From JBFELU01 sp041572755 (GTDB lineage Bacteria > Actinomycetota > Acidimicrobiia > Spongiisociales > UBA11373), in contig JBFFRY010000020.1 of NCBI GenBank assembly GCA_041572755.1, positions 1 through 51,617 on the forward strand: 51,617 nt of DNA. Direction: 5' to 3'. A program made the translations under genes and the position numbers. Numbering within the stretch: the first letter of the stretch is position 1; every line of letters begins with the position of its first letter. Shown piece after piece: positions 25,977-33,415 of the stretch. Under the pieces are notes generated by a model. It was not told the origin of the DNA, made no database searches, and saw only the letters and a list, made by a program, of their open reading frames with translations.

Positions 25977-26813
25977 TCAACCCAGGCCGGAGACGACGAG
26001 CACGATCAAACCCGCGGCGACGACGCTCGCCCCGGCGGTGCGGCGTGCTCCCAGGGGCTCGCGGAGGATGAGCCAACCCCCGATGGCCCCGAAGACCACG
26101 GAGGCCTCGCGGAGGCCGGCGACGTGGCCCACTGAGGTGAGACGAACGGCGGCGAGGACGAGAGCGTAGGCCCCGAGGGATGCCAGCCCGGCGCCGATCA
26201 GTTTGGGCCATCCTGTTCCCCGGACCGCCGCCGCCAACCGTCGCTTCCGGGCGGCGTAGACGACGACGGTGAGCAGCGCGCCCGAGGTCGCCATGAGAGC
26301 GATCACGTAGCGCAGTGACTCCTCACCGGCCCGAACCCCGGCGGCATCGATCAGGGTGTACGACGTGACGGCGACGCCGGTCGCCACCGCCCATCCGAGC
26401 CCACGGTGCCGGCCGGCGGTGAGTCCCAGGCCGATGAGGCCGACGGTCACCAGAGCAACTCCGGCATACCCGACCCTGCTGAGCGGATCATCGAGGAGCA
26501 GGGCTCCGCCTCCGGCGGTGAGAAGCGGTGAGATGCCTCGGGCAACCGGGTAGGCCACCGACAGGTCGGTGGTGGCATAGGCCTTGGTGAGCAACAGGCT
26601 GTAGGCGACGTGTACGAGGGCCGAACCGGCCAGATACGGGAATGCCTCGCCGGCGGGCCCTCCGATGACGAGGAGGAGTGGGGCGAGGACGAGGCCTCCG
26701 AGGGCGTTGGCACCCCACATGGCGACGAGTTGATCGCCGCTGCGCTTGACGACCAGATTCCACGCTGCGTGGAGCAGCGCCGATCCCAGCACGAGAGCCG
26801 TGGCGGAGGCCAT
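25977..26813 (-). CDS. EamA/DMT family transporter
   Basis: 278 residues, ten predicted helices as two five-helix repeats (EamA domains), with the conserved HAAWNLVVKRSGD near the start and LREASVVFGAIGGWLILREPLG in the second repeat. Such proteins export amino acids or other small metabolites. The ATG at 26813 has TACGCT six bases upstream. Divergent from the acetyltransferase gene at 26844. Confidence 0.88.
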   Translation of the reverse strand: MASATALVLGSALLHAAWNLVVKRSGDQLVAMWGANALGGLVLAPLLLVIGGPAGEAFPYLAGSALVHVAYSLLLTKAYATTDLSVAYPVARGISPLLTAGGGALLLDDPLSRVGYAGVALVTVGLIGLGLTAGRHRGLGWAVATGVAVTSYTLIDAAGVRAGEESLRYVIALMATSGALLTVVVYAARKRRLAAAVRGTGWPKLIGAGLASLGAYALVLAAVRLTSVGHVAGLREASVVFGAIGGWLILREPLGARRTAGASVVAAGLIVLVVSGLG

Positions 26814-26819
26814 CGCCGC

Positions 26820-26825
26820 AGCGTA
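26820..26825 (-). promoter_or_regulatory. Predicted leaderless -10 element of the EamA gene (25977-26813)
   Basis: TACGCT on the minus strand six bases before the ATG. It lies only 7 bases from the opposing -10 box of the divergent gene, so the two promoters must overlap. Confidence 0.4.
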
Positions 26826-26831
26826 GGGGGT

Positions 26832-26837
26832 TACCCT
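26832..26837 (+). promoter_or_regulatory. Predicted leaderless -10 element of the PAT-like acetyltransferase gene
   Basis: TACCCT six bases before the GTG at 26844. Confidence 0.4.
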
Positions 26838-26843
26838 CGCAGC

Positions 26844-27338
26844 GTGCAGCAGCCCACCGTTCGCCAGGCGACCGCCGCGGATCTCGGCGCCATCATCGAG
26901 ATCTACAACCACTACGTCACGACCTCTCATGCCACCTTCGACGTCGACCCCATCGCGGATCGCGAGGCATGGTTCGGCCAGTTCGCAGCTGATGGACCGC
27001 ATCGGCTGTTCATCGCTGAAGACGGCGGGGTGGTTCGCGGATGGGCGTCGAGCACACCGCTTCGACCCCGGGCCGCCTACCGGGGATCGGTGGAGACGAC
27101 CGCCTACGTTGCTCCCGACGCCGCCGACCGGGGTCTCGGCACTCGACTCTACGAGACCCTGCTGGATGCCCTGGCCGGATCCGGAGTCCACCGCGCCTAT
27201 GCGGCGATCGCCCTGCCCAACCCGGCATCGGTGGCGCTCCACGTGCGTTTCGGTTTCACCGAGGTGGGCCGCTTCTCCGAGGTGGGTTTCAAACTCGGCC
27301 GCTACTGGGACGTCGCCTGGTTCGAACTCCGGTTTTGA
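26844..27338 (+). CDS. GNAT acetyltransferase, phosphinothricin acetyltransferase-like
   Basis: 164 residues. The start TVRQATAADLGAIIEIYNHYV and TAYVAPDAADRGLGTRLYETLL, with the acetyl-CoA loop DRGLGTRL, match the PAT/methionine sulfoximine acetyltransferase group; the end has SVALHVRFGFTEVGRFSEVGFKLGRYWDV, as in that family. These enzymes N-acetylate glutamate analogues such as phosphinothricin or methionine sulfoximine; the physiological substrate here is uncertain. GTG at 26844 fits the family start and the -10 spacing. The 3' end overlaps the convergent gene by 37 bases. Confidence 0.88.
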   Translation: MQQPTVRQATAADLGAIIEIYNHYVTTSHATFDVDPIADREAWFGQFAADGPHRLFIAEDGGVVRGWASSTPLRPRAAYRGSVETTAYVAPDAADRGLGTRLYETLLDALAGSGVHRAYAAIALPNPASVALHVRFGFTEVGRFSEVGFKLGRYWDVAWFELRF

Positions 27339-27559
27339 GGATCGTCGGGGGTCTGCTTGAAGACCCGCAGTGGGCCGGGAGCGGGAATCCGCTCGAGAAG
27401 TCGTCCCGCCGCCGGGAATTCGCGACGGAGCATCGCCAATCCCGCAAGGATCAACACCGTCCCCGGACCCGGGAGCGGCACCAGCACGACGCCCAGCGCC
27501 ACGGTGGCGGTCCCGGCGGTGCCGACGACGATCTTGCGGGAGAGATTGCGGCCTTCCAC
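27302..27559 (-). CDS. PGPGW-type small membrane protein
   Basis: 85 residues. One or two helices around IVVGTAGTATVALGVVLVPLPGPGTVLILAGLAMLRREF: the PLPGPG turn followed by GLAML..EFPAAGRLL is the signature of the PGPGW (TIGR02611-like) putative membrane proteins. Function unknown. I place the start at a GTG (27559) that has TAGCCT seven bases upstream; a longer open frame upstream lacks hydrophobic or coding character. Its end overlaps the convergent acetyltransferase gene. Confidence 0.65.
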   Translation of the reverse strand: MEGRNLSRKIVVGTAGTATVALGVVLVPLPGPGTVLILAGLAMLRREFPAAGRLLERIPAPGPLRVFKQTPDDPQNRSSNQATSQ

Positions 27560-27566
27560 GGCGCGC

Positions 27567-27572
27567 AGGCTA
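27567..27572 (-). promoter_or_regulatory. Predicted leaderless -10 element of the PGPGW gene
   Basis: TAGCCT on the minus strand seven bases before the GTG at 27559. Confidence 0.35.
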
Positions 27573-27602
27573 CTCGAGGGGGCGGGCAATGCGGGCGGCG
27601 GC

Positions 27603-28199
27603 TCAGGTCTCGATGTGCGCCGTGTACCGGTCTTGGCTGCGAATCTCCTCGGTCTCGGTCCACGCCGTGGCCCAGGCATCGGCGACGTAGTCCTCGGCGT
27701 CGAGTCTCACCCGGGCGATGCACTCGCTCGCTTCCCCGGGGGCGAGGCGGCGGTCGCTGCACCCGACCCGTCCGTATCCCTCCAAGTAGGCATAGACGCC
27801 CCAGAGGTATTCGTTCCCACTGTTGAAGACCGTTATCCGAAAGCGGACCTCGTCGTCGTGGTGGAAGGGTCCGCCGTCCAAAGGGATCACGCTGACGGTG
27901 ATCTCGCCCCCTTCGGCGGCGCCGTCGAGGCGCACCGCCGCCGGCAGCGACTCGGGCCGGTTCGTCCCGGCCGAGGTCGTGGGCACACCGAGGTCGGCCG
28001 AAACGTCGAGGGCGGAGCCCGGTGCCGACGAGGTGGTGAGATCCAGCGAGGCCTCCCCGCCGTTGGCGGCAAAGACCTCGGCGGAGCCACCGGCGTCGAT
28101 GCCGGACACCAGCAACCGGGACGCCACCAGCACCGCGGTGGCGAAGATCCCGGTCGCCACCACGGCCACCGCCGGGTTGAAGGTGCGGTAGGTCGCCAT
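27603..28199 (-). CDS. Membrane-anchored extracytoplasmic protein of unknown function
   Basis: 198 residues. An N-terminal hydrophobic anchor (PAVAVVATGIFATAVLVASRLLV) is followed by a Ser/Thr/Ala-rich linker and a C-terminal domain from about residue 100 (ITVSVIPLDGG...DEVRFRITVFNSGNEYLWGVYAYLEG) that looks like a DUF11/CARDB-type beta-sandwich; two cysteines (GCSDRRL, ECIARV) could form a disulphide. Not otherwise recognised. ATG at 28199; TAGAGT lies seven bases upstream inside an imperfect palindrome, so it may be under operator control. Confidence 0.65.
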   Translation of the reverse strand: MATYRTFNPAVAVVATGIFATAVLVASRLLVSGIDAGGSAEVFAANGGEASLDLTTSSAPGSALDVSADLGVPTTSAGTNRPESLPAAVRLDGAAEGGEITVSVIPLDGGPFHHDDEVRFRITVFNSGNEYLWGVYAYLEGYGRVGCSDRRLAPGEASECIARVRLDAEDYVADAWATAWTETEEIRSQDRYTAHIET

Positions 28200-28202
28200 C
28201 AG

Positions 28203-28220
28203 TACCACTCTAGGTGGCTA
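28203..28220. promoter_or_regulatory. Imperfect palindrome over the promoter of the gene at 28199, site 1
   Basis: TACCACTCTAGGTGGCTA. The inverted halves CCAC and GTGG flank the -10 hexamer (TAGAGT on the minus strand, 28207-28212). A similar sequence follows 31 bases away. It looks like an operator placed to block this promoter. Confidence 0.45.
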
Positions 28221-28233
28221 CAGCCCGCTTGCA

Positions 28234-28251
28234 TACCACCCTGAGTGGCGA
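28234..28251. promoter_or_regulatory. Imperfect palindrome, site 2
   Basis: TACCACCCTGAGTGGCGA, sharing TACCACYCT and GTGGC with site 1 and offset by 31 bases, about three helical turns. A weaker third copy (GACCATTTGTGGTGGC) is at 28258-28273. Confidence 0.4.
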
Positions 28252-28282
28252 CTAAAGGACCATTTGTGGTGGCGTGGGGTGA

Positions 28283-29890
28283 CTAGTCCCCCACCAGGAG
28301 AGCCAGGAAGCGCTCGGCGATGGCGCGCTGGCCCAACTCGTTGGGGTGGAGGGTTCCACTCGTCTCAAAGCGGCTCCCCCCCTGAAGGGCGGCGGATTGG
28401 GCCGCGGTGCGGTACCAGGACACCGGATCGCCGGTGGGCTCCGCCACCGGACCGGCGAGTCCCGGGTTGTGGTACCAGCCCGAAGGGTCGCCGAGGTCGC
28501 GGCCGCCCGACCCGTAGGCCGGCCACCGGGCGCAGTATCCGTGGCCGTCGGCAAAGGAAGCGGCCACACCATCGACATAGGTCCACCCGTGGCGGTCGGA
28601 TGCCGCCCGGAGGATGTCGTTGAGGGGCTCGAGCATCATCTCCAGACCGGCCTGCTGCTCCGACCGGCTTATCTCATGGAAGCCGAAGGGTGCGGCGTCG
28701 TCGACGATGGCGTCGCACAACTCGTTGGCCCCTTCTCGCTGATGCCCGGTGGGATCGGGATACTCCATGACGAAGACCGGGACCGGGCCGAGGTCTCGGG
28801 AGATGGCGGCGGCCAGGCGATCGTACTCCCCGCCGAGGCCGGCCATTCCGGCAACGATCGGGCGGCCGGTGGTGGGTACCGAGCGGCAGCCGATCACGAA
28901 TGGGTTGGTGATGGTCCAGCGAAGGCGGGAATCCCGATTCCAATCGCCGTCGAGGACCGAGGCCCACACGTTGGCGAGATCGGTGCGGTAGCAGATGGGA
29001 TCGAGGAGAGGATCCGCATCGACGAGGCCGCGTATCAGGTTGCCGAAGCCGACGTCGTTGCCGCCGATGGATACCACCAGGGCGTCGATGGTGCGCTCCC
29101 CGACGAGATCGGCCACCCGGGGAAGCTGAGCTTGGGGCAGCGAGGCGTTCTGGGGGGCGAGGAGGCCTCGATCGATGGTGGCACCCGCCGCCGCCACCGA
29201 AACCAGGGTCACCGATGACTGTGGGTCGCGCCGCTCGAGGATCAGGGCCGCCTGGGCCGGAAAGGCCAACGTCGAGCGGTGGGCGGCGGCGTGCTCGGCC
29301 GTGATCTCGTCTTCGACTCCGCCGGCCCACTCCGGCTCCCCGCCGGTGGCGAGTCGATGCCGCTCGGGGTTCCCGTCACCGGCGGCGTACGAGTCGCCGA
29401 TGGCCACGATCAACCAGTCCTGGACCTCGACATCGCGGATCGCCCGGGTGGTGGCCGTGCCCGATGGGATGGAGACCGTCAGGCTCATGATGGCCCGATA
29501 TCGATCCTCGGGGAGCCGAACCACCAGCGTCGGCGCCCGGGTGATGTATCGCCAGGTCCGCCCGCTCTCGCCCCACAGTTCCCACCGATAGAAGGAAGGG
29601 GTGAGCGGCGATTGGTCGAGCCGGGCCACCGAGGACCGAGCGTCGAATCGCACCGTGAAGCGGGCCTCGGGGCAGGCGGGGTCGCAGCGGTCGGCATTGC
29701 GCACGTAGCTCGCCGTGTTGGGGAGGTCGATCAAGCCGTCGCCATCGCCATCGAGCCCGAACCGATCCGGCATCGACCAGCTGAAATCGGCTCGGAGCAC
29801 CAGGTGGGGCTCCTGGGCGGCGAGATGCGGGGCGAAAGCGCTCAGCATCACCGCCGCCACGATCGGTGGGATGAGGGCGAGGCGAGGCAC
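28283..29890 (-). CDS. Secreted SGNH/GDSL-family hydrolase
   Basis: 535 residues with a signal peptide (IPPIVAAVMLSAFAPHLAAQ). A calcium-loop-like DGDGDGLIDLPN follows at about 47-58, and a beta-rich region precedes the hydrolase domain. SGNH blocks: GDSYAAGDG (nucleophile Ser, about residue 169), GGND (block III, SIGGNDVGFG) and TLHPNELGQ (block V His). The residue three before the His is Gly and not Asp, so the base may rely on a backbone carbonyl as in some Streptomyces esterases. Likely an extracellular lipase or esterase. The GTG at 29890 has TACGCT six bases upstream. Confidence 0.85.
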   Translation of the reverse strand: MPRLALIPPIVAAVMLSAFAPHLAAQEPHLVLRADFSWSMPDRFGLDGDGDGLIDLPNTASYVRNADRCDPACPEARFTVRFDARSSVARLDQSPLTPSFYRWELWGESGRTWRYITRAPTLVVRLPEDRYRAIMSLTVSIPSGTATTRAIRDVEVQDWLIVAIGDSYAAGDGNPERHRLATGGEPEWAGGVEDEITAEHAAAHRSTLAFPAQAALILERRDPQSSVTLVSVAAAGATIDRGLLAPQNASLPQAQLPRVADLVGERTIDALVVSIGGNDVGFGNLIRGLVDADPLLDPICYRTDLANVWASVLDGDWNRDSRLRWTITNPFVIGCRSVPTTGRPIVAGMAGLGGEYDRLAAAISRDLGPVPVFVMEYPDPTGHQREGANELCDAIVDDAAPFGFHEISRSEQQAGLEMMLEPLNDILRAASDRHGWTYVDGVAASFADGHGYCARWPAYGSGGRDLGDPSGWYHNPGLAGPVAEPTGDPVSWYRTAAQSAALQGGSRFETSGTLHPNELGQRAIAERFLALLVGD

Positions 29891-29896
29891 GACCGC

Positions 29897-29902
29897 AGCG
29901 TA
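29897..29902 (-). promoter_or_regulatory. Predicted leaderless -10 element of the SGNH hydrolase gene
   Basis: TACGCT on the minus strand six bases before the GTG at 29890. Confidence 0.4.
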
Positions 29903-29916
29903 CTGCTGCCGTTGCC

Positions 29917-29922
29917 TATGCT
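29917..29922 (+). promoter_or_regulatory. Possible -10 element for a small RNA
   Basis: TATGCT on the plus strand; a start seven bases downstream would fall at 29929, the first base of the 14-bp stem described next. No convincing -35. Confidence 0.3.
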
Positions 29923-29925
29923 ATG

Positions 29926-30015
29926 GATCCGGACCGGGTGACCACCTCGGCCGATCCAAGTCGCCTCTCCACAGTGCTAGGCAGTCGGTCGCCAGGAGTC
30001 ACCCGGTCCGGTATC
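29926..30015. other. Long hairpin in the gap between the SGNH hydrolase and tdh genes (candidate structured RNA)
   Basis: The arms CCGGACCGGGTGAC (29929-29942) and GTCACCCGGTCCGG (29998-30011) are perfectly complementary over 14 bp, extended by GAT/ATC. Inside, CCT/AGG (29945-29947, 29994-29996), CGGCCGA/TCGGTCG (29948-29954, 29985-29991, one G-U pair) and GCCT/AGGC (29963-29966, 29979-29982) continue the stem. The result is one irregular hairpin of about 28 pairs. Both flanking genes look leaderless from promoters that exclude it, so it is either an independent small RNA or a DNA-level element. No match to a riboswitch class I know. Confidence 0.6.
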
Positions 30016-30079
30016 ACTCCTCCTGCGGATGCTTCGATCCTCAGCTTGCACGATCCCGCCCGGAAGACCCTCTTCGATA

Positions 30080-30093
30080 GGGCCGAAAGACCC
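30080..30093. promoter_or_regulatory. DosR-like box upstream of tdh-kbl
   Basis: GGGCCGAAAGACCC, preceded by TA. Fits YAGGGSCGNNNGNCCC, the pattern shared by five sites in the window, and the DosR/DevR core GGGNCNNNNGNCCC. Centre 62.5 bases before the tdh ATG, which is also the predicted transcription start. Confidence 0.6.
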
Positions 30094-30134
30094 TTCACGG
30101 CGCAAGCCGGTGCAAGGGCGGCGCGGCGGCGGCC

Positions 30135-30140
30135 TAGTGT
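30135..30140 (+). promoter_or_regulatory. Predicted leaderless -10 element of tdh-kbl
   Basis: TAGTGT eight bases before the ATG at 30149, no Shine-Dalgarno. Between it and the box at 30080 is a small hairpin CGGC-GCAA-GCCG (30099-30110 region). Confidence 0.45.
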
Positions 30141-30148
30141 GGGGCGCG

Positions 30149-31213
30149 ATGCGGGCGATCCGAAAGAGGGACCCCGGGCCTCACCTCGACATGGTGGAGT
30201 TGCCGGTTCCGATCCCCGGCCCGGGCGACGTCCTCCTGGAGGTCAAGGCGGCGTCGATCTGTGGGACCGATCTCCACATCCGCAATTGGGACTCCTGGGC
30301 CGCCGAGCACGTCTCCCTCCCCCTGACCATCGGCCACGAGATGAGCGGGATCGTCGTCGGTCACGGTGATGGCGTGACCGAACCGCTCCTGGGGACCCTG
30401 GTTTCGGTGGAGTCCCACGTGGTGTGCGGCGTGTGCTGGTGGTGTCGGACCGGCAAGGGTCACCTCTGCCCCGCCACCCAGATCCTCGGCGTCCACCGCG
30501 ACGGGGTGTTTGCCGACTTCGTCGTGGTTCCGGCATCCAACGCCTGGCCGGATCCTCCCGACATGCCGCTGTCGATCGCCTCGCTCCAGGAGAACTTCGG
30601 GAACGCGGTGCACACGGCATCGGTACCGGCCGTCGACGGGCGCAAGGTCCTGGTGACGGGGTGCGGGCCCGTGGGCGTGATGGCGATTGCCGCCGCCCGG
30701 GCGATGGGGGCCCGATCGGTGTTCGCGACGGACGTCTCGGAATACCGCCTCGACATGGCTCGGGCCGTGGGGGCCGACCTGGTGGTGCACGCCACCGAGG
30801 AAGACGTGTCCGCCGAGATCGGCCGCGCCACCGACGGCGAGGGGGTCGACGTCCTGCTCGAGATGTCGGGAGCACCGCAGGCCCTCGACGACGGGTTGGC
30901 GGTGCTGAAGCCCGGCGGAGAGGCTGCGCTCCTCGGGATCCAATCCAAGCCGATGGAACTCGACATCGACGACCGGATCATCTTCAAGGGTGTCACCCTG
31001 CACGGAGTGGTGGGGCGGCGCCTGTGGGACACCTGGTACCGAATGCGGGCCATGCTGCGGGCCGGCACGGTCGACCTCGAGCCTCTGATCACACACCGTT
31101 ATGCGCTGGACGACTTCGACCGAGCCTTCGATCTGATGCAGTCCGGGGAGTGCGGCAAAGTGGTGTTGTTTCCCAACCCGGACGACGCCGACGGACCACT
31201 CTCAAAGAGGTGA
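30149..31213 (+). CDS. tdh: L-threonine 3-dehydrogenase (zinc-dependent)
   Basis: 354 residues of the medium-chain dehydrogenase family. Oxidises L-threonine to 2-amino-3-ketobutyrate with NAD. Catalytic zinc ligand Cys38 (SICGTDLHI) and His63-Glu64 (GHEMSG); structural zinc cysteines 93, 96, 99 and 107; Rossmann loop GCGPVGVMA near 171. Assignment to Tdh over a generic alcohol dehydrogenase rests on the NWDSWA segment and on the kbl gene two bases downstream. The start at 30149 is supported by alignment and the -10 spacing. Confidence 0.95.
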   Translation: MRAIRKRDPGPHLDMVELPVPIPGPGDVLLEVKAASICGTDLHIRNWDSWAAEHVSLPLTIGHEMSGIVVGHGDGVTEPLLGTLVSVESHVVCGVCWWCRTGKGHLCPATQILGVHRDGVFADFVVVPASNAWPDPPDMPLSIASLQENFGNAVHTASVPAVDGRKVLVTGCGPVGVMAIAAARAMGARSVFATDVSEYRLDMARAVGADLVVHATEEDVSAEIGRATDGEGVDVLLEMSGAPQALDDGLAVLKPGGEAALLGIQSKPMELDIDDRIIFKGVTLHGVVGRRLWDTWYRMRAMLRAGTVDLEPLITHRYALDDFDRAFDLMQSGECGKVVLFPNPDDADGPLSKR

Positions 31214-31215
31214 GC

Positions 31216-32403
31216 ATGGACAAGACCTCCTTTCTCGACGAGCGCCTCCAGGCACTGCGCGACGACGGCTTCTACACCACGATCCGCACCCTGGAGGGTC
31301 CCCAGGGCCCCTGGCTCACCATCGATGGGGAGCAGGTACTCAACTTCTGCTCGAACAACTACCTCGGCCTGGCCAACGACCCTCGCCTCGTCTCTGCCGC
31401 CCGTCAGGCCCTCGACCGTTTCGGCATCGGACCGGGGGCCGTGCGCACCATCGCCGGCACCATGACGCTGCACGAGGACCTGGAGCGGCGCCTGGCCTCC
31501 TTCAAGGGAGTGGAGGCTGCGCTGGCCCTGCAGTCCGGTTTCACCGCCAATCTGGCGGTGGTGGCTGCGCTTGTGGGGGCCGGTGATGCGGTGATCTCAG
31601 ACGAGTTGAACCATGCCTCGATCGTCGACGGGGTGCGCCTGACGAAGGCGAGCCGCTTCATCTACCGCCACGGGGATGTCGACGACCTGACGGCCCGGAT
31701 CGAAGAGGCACGGCAAGCCGGTGCCGAGCAGATCCTGGTGATCTCCGACGGTGTGTTCTCGATGGATGGGGACCTTGCCCCCCTGCCCGGGATCGTGGCG
31801 GCCGCCGATCGGTTCGATGCCCTCGTCATGGTGGATGACGCTCACGGTGAGGGAGTGCTCGGGCGGGGCGGACGGGGGATCGTCGACCACTTCGGACTCC
31901 ACGGCCGCGTCGACGTCGAGGTCGGCACGATGTCGAAGGCCTTCGGCGTCGTCGGCGGCTATGTGGCCGGGTCGGCGCGGCTCGTCGAGTGGCTGCGGCA
32001 GCGGGGTCGGCCCTTCCTGTTCTCCTCGGCACCGACTCCGCCCGACGTCGCCGCCTGTCTCGCCGCCATCGACGTGCTCGAGGCCTCGACCGAACTCGTG
32101 GATCGGCTCTGGGCGAACGCCGCCGCATTCAAGGGAGTAATGACGGCCGCCGGGTTCGACCTGGGGAAGAGCGAGACCCCGATCACGCCGGTGATTCTGG
32201 GTGGAGCAGACACCGCCCAGGAATTCTCCCGCCGGCTGTTCGACGACGAGCGGGTCTTCGCTCAGGCGATCGGTTATCCGACCGTGCCCCAGGGGAAGGC
32301 CCGGATCCGCGTCATGGTGTCGGCCGCCCACTCGGATGACGATCTCGAGCGAGGCGCTGCAGCCTTTCTAAGGGTCGGCCGGGCCATGGGAGTCATTCCC
32401 TAG
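31216..32403 (+). CDS. kbl: Glycine C-acetyltransferase (2-amino-3-ketobutyrate CoA ligase)
   Basis: 395 residues, PLP-dependent alpha-oxoamine synthase. Cleaves 2-amino-3-ketobutyrate with CoA to glycine and acetyl-CoA, completing threonine breakdown started by Tdh. PLP Lys241 in GTMSKAFG, Asp207 in VDDAHGEG, and N-terminal FCSNNYLGLANDPRL with TIAGTMTLHEDLE. The ATG at 31216 follows the tdh stop by two bases with AGAGG overlapping it. The stop codon shares CTAG with the convergent EamA gene. Confidence 0.96.
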   Translation: MDKTSFLDERLQALRDDGFYTTIRTLEGPQGPWLTIDGEQVLNFCSNNYLGLANDPRLVSAARQALDRFGIGPGAVRTIAGTMTLHEDLERRLASFKGVEAALALQSGFTANLAVVAALVGAGDAVISDELNHASIVDGVRLTKASRFIYRHGDVDDLTARIEEARQAGAEQILVISDGVFSMDGDLAPLPGIVAAADRFDALVMVDDAHGEGVLGRGGRGIVDHFGLHGRVDVEVGTMSKAFGVVGGYVAGSARLVEWLRQRGRPFLFSSAPTPPDVAACLAAIDVLEASTELVDRLWANAAAFKGVMTAAGFDLGKSETPITPVILGGADTAQEFSRRLFDDERVFAQAIGYPTVPQGKARIRVMVSAAHSDDDLERGAAAFLRVGRAMGVIP

Positions 32404-33299
32404 ACCTCTCGCCGCGACGCCAGGAAGGCCCCAATGATGACGAGCCCGACACCGACGACGGCGATGGCGGTCACCCGGTCGCCGCGGAACACGACGCCGA
32501 GCAAGAGAGCAACCACCGGTATCACGTAGGTGATGAACGAGGCACGAGTGGACCCCACCCGACCCACCAGGGTGCCCATGATCACGAAGGCCAGACCGGT
32601 TCCCAGCACCCCGGCGGCGAGCACCGACAGCAGCGAATCCCAGGCGAACGCCGAGCCCGTGGCGCTCACCGCGCCGTAGGGGGCGGTCCAGATCGAGGCG
32701 AGCGCCAACATCCGGGCCATGACCGGCAGCGCTCCGTACTGGTGCTGCAGCGGAACTGCGATGTTGACCGCCAACCCGTAGCACACGGTCGCCAGGACGA
32801 CGAGGGCGACCCCCAGTGCTTGTGTCTGCCCCTCACCGATCCATGGTGCGCTGATGGCCACCACGCCGACGAAGCCGACGACCAGTCCCACGAGGAGCGC
32901 TCCGCGGGGTCTGCGCCGCAGCAACATCGTGGCGACGAGCGCGGCGAACATCGGCATCGCGCCGTTGAGCATTCCGGCCACCGCCGAGTTGATCCACTGC
33001 TGTGCCACGGGGAAGAACGTGAATGGGATCGCCACCCACAAGAGGGACAGCGCCCAGACCCGGGGCCGGTCGACCGGCTGGATCGGGACCCGGGCCGCCG
33101 GGACCGTCCATAGGACCGCGGCCCCGCTGGCGATGCGAAGCCAGGTGATCAGGCCCGGTTCGAAGGCGTCCAGGCCGATGGCCATCAGGAGGAACGACGA
33201 CCCCCAGATGAAGCCGATCGATCCGAAGAGCATCCAGTCGACGAGGGTGAAGACCTTCGGGTTGGTGCCTTCGCTCGTGGAGAGGATCCTGCGGGTCAT
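32400..33299 (-). CDS. EamA/DMT family transporter
   Basis: 299 residues, ten predicted helices in two EamA repeats (IGFIWGSSFLLMAIGLDAFEPGLITWLRI in the first; GVLGTGLAFVIMGTLVGRVGSTRASFITYVIPVVALLLGVVFRGD in the second). The second repeat's RASFITYVIPV..G is typical of RhaT/YdcZ-like amino-acid or metabolite exporters. Lies between kbl and korA and is divergent from korA, so a link to amino-acid overflow is possible but unproven. ATG at 33299; a TACTCT lies 10 bases upstream. Its stop overlaps that of kbl. Confidence 0.88.
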   Translation of the reverse strand: MTRRILSTSEGTNPKVFTLVDWMLFGSIGFIWGSSFLLMAIGLDAFEPGLITWLRIASGAAVLWTVPAARVPIQPVDRPRVWALSLLWVAIPFTFFPVAQQWINSAVAGMLNGAMPMFAALVATMLLRRRPRGALLVGLVVGFVGVVAISAPWIGEGQTQALGVALVVLATVCYGLAVNIAVPLQHQYGALPVMARMLALASIWTAPYGAVSATGSAFAWDSLLSVLAAGVLGTGLAFVIMGTLVGRVGSTRASFITYVIPVVALLLGVVFRGDRVTAIAVVGVGLVIIGAFLASRREV

Positions 33300-33357
33300 C
33301 GGACGGGTGAGAGTAGACACTCTGGAGGGCCCCGGTGGGCGGTTCGAGGGGGCACCC

Positions 33358-33385
33358 GCCACCAGGGCCGTCCGTCCCTGGTGGC
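33358..33385. promoter_or_regulatory. DosR-like box in an extended 10-bp-arm palindrome upstream of korA
   Basis: GCCACCAGGG and CCCTGGTGGC flank CCGTCCGT. The core GGGCCGTCCGTCCC (33365-33378) fits YAGGGSCGNNNGNCCC. Its centre is 44.5 bases before the korA ATG, the same distance as the box in front of the 9-heme cytochrome gene. Confidence 0.6.
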
Positions 33386-33401
33386 GGGGCGATTCATCGG
33401 C

Positions 33402-33407
33402 GAGAAT
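33402..33407 (+). promoter_or_regulatory. Weak predicted leaderless -10 element of korA
   Basis: GAGAAT eight bases before the ATG at 33416. A poor hexamer, as expected if an activator bound at the upstream box is required. Confidence 0.3.
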
Positions 33408-33415
33408 GCGCGGCG

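Noticed and set aside
28278..28291. Sixth DosR-like box (GGGTGACTAGTCCC)
   Set aside because: It misses the conserved C in the left half and overlaps the end of the SGNH gene; kept only as a comment with the nearby palindromes.
29926..30120. Glycine, SAM, cyclic-di-GMP or other known riboswitch upstream of tdh
   Set aside because: I looked for the conserved cores of these classes because tdh-kbl makes glycine, and found none. The predicted tdh transcript is leaderless anyway.
29923..30369. Plus-strand frames reading through the hairpin into tdh
   Set aside because: No family similarity; the tdh start at 30149 fits alignment and the -10 box.
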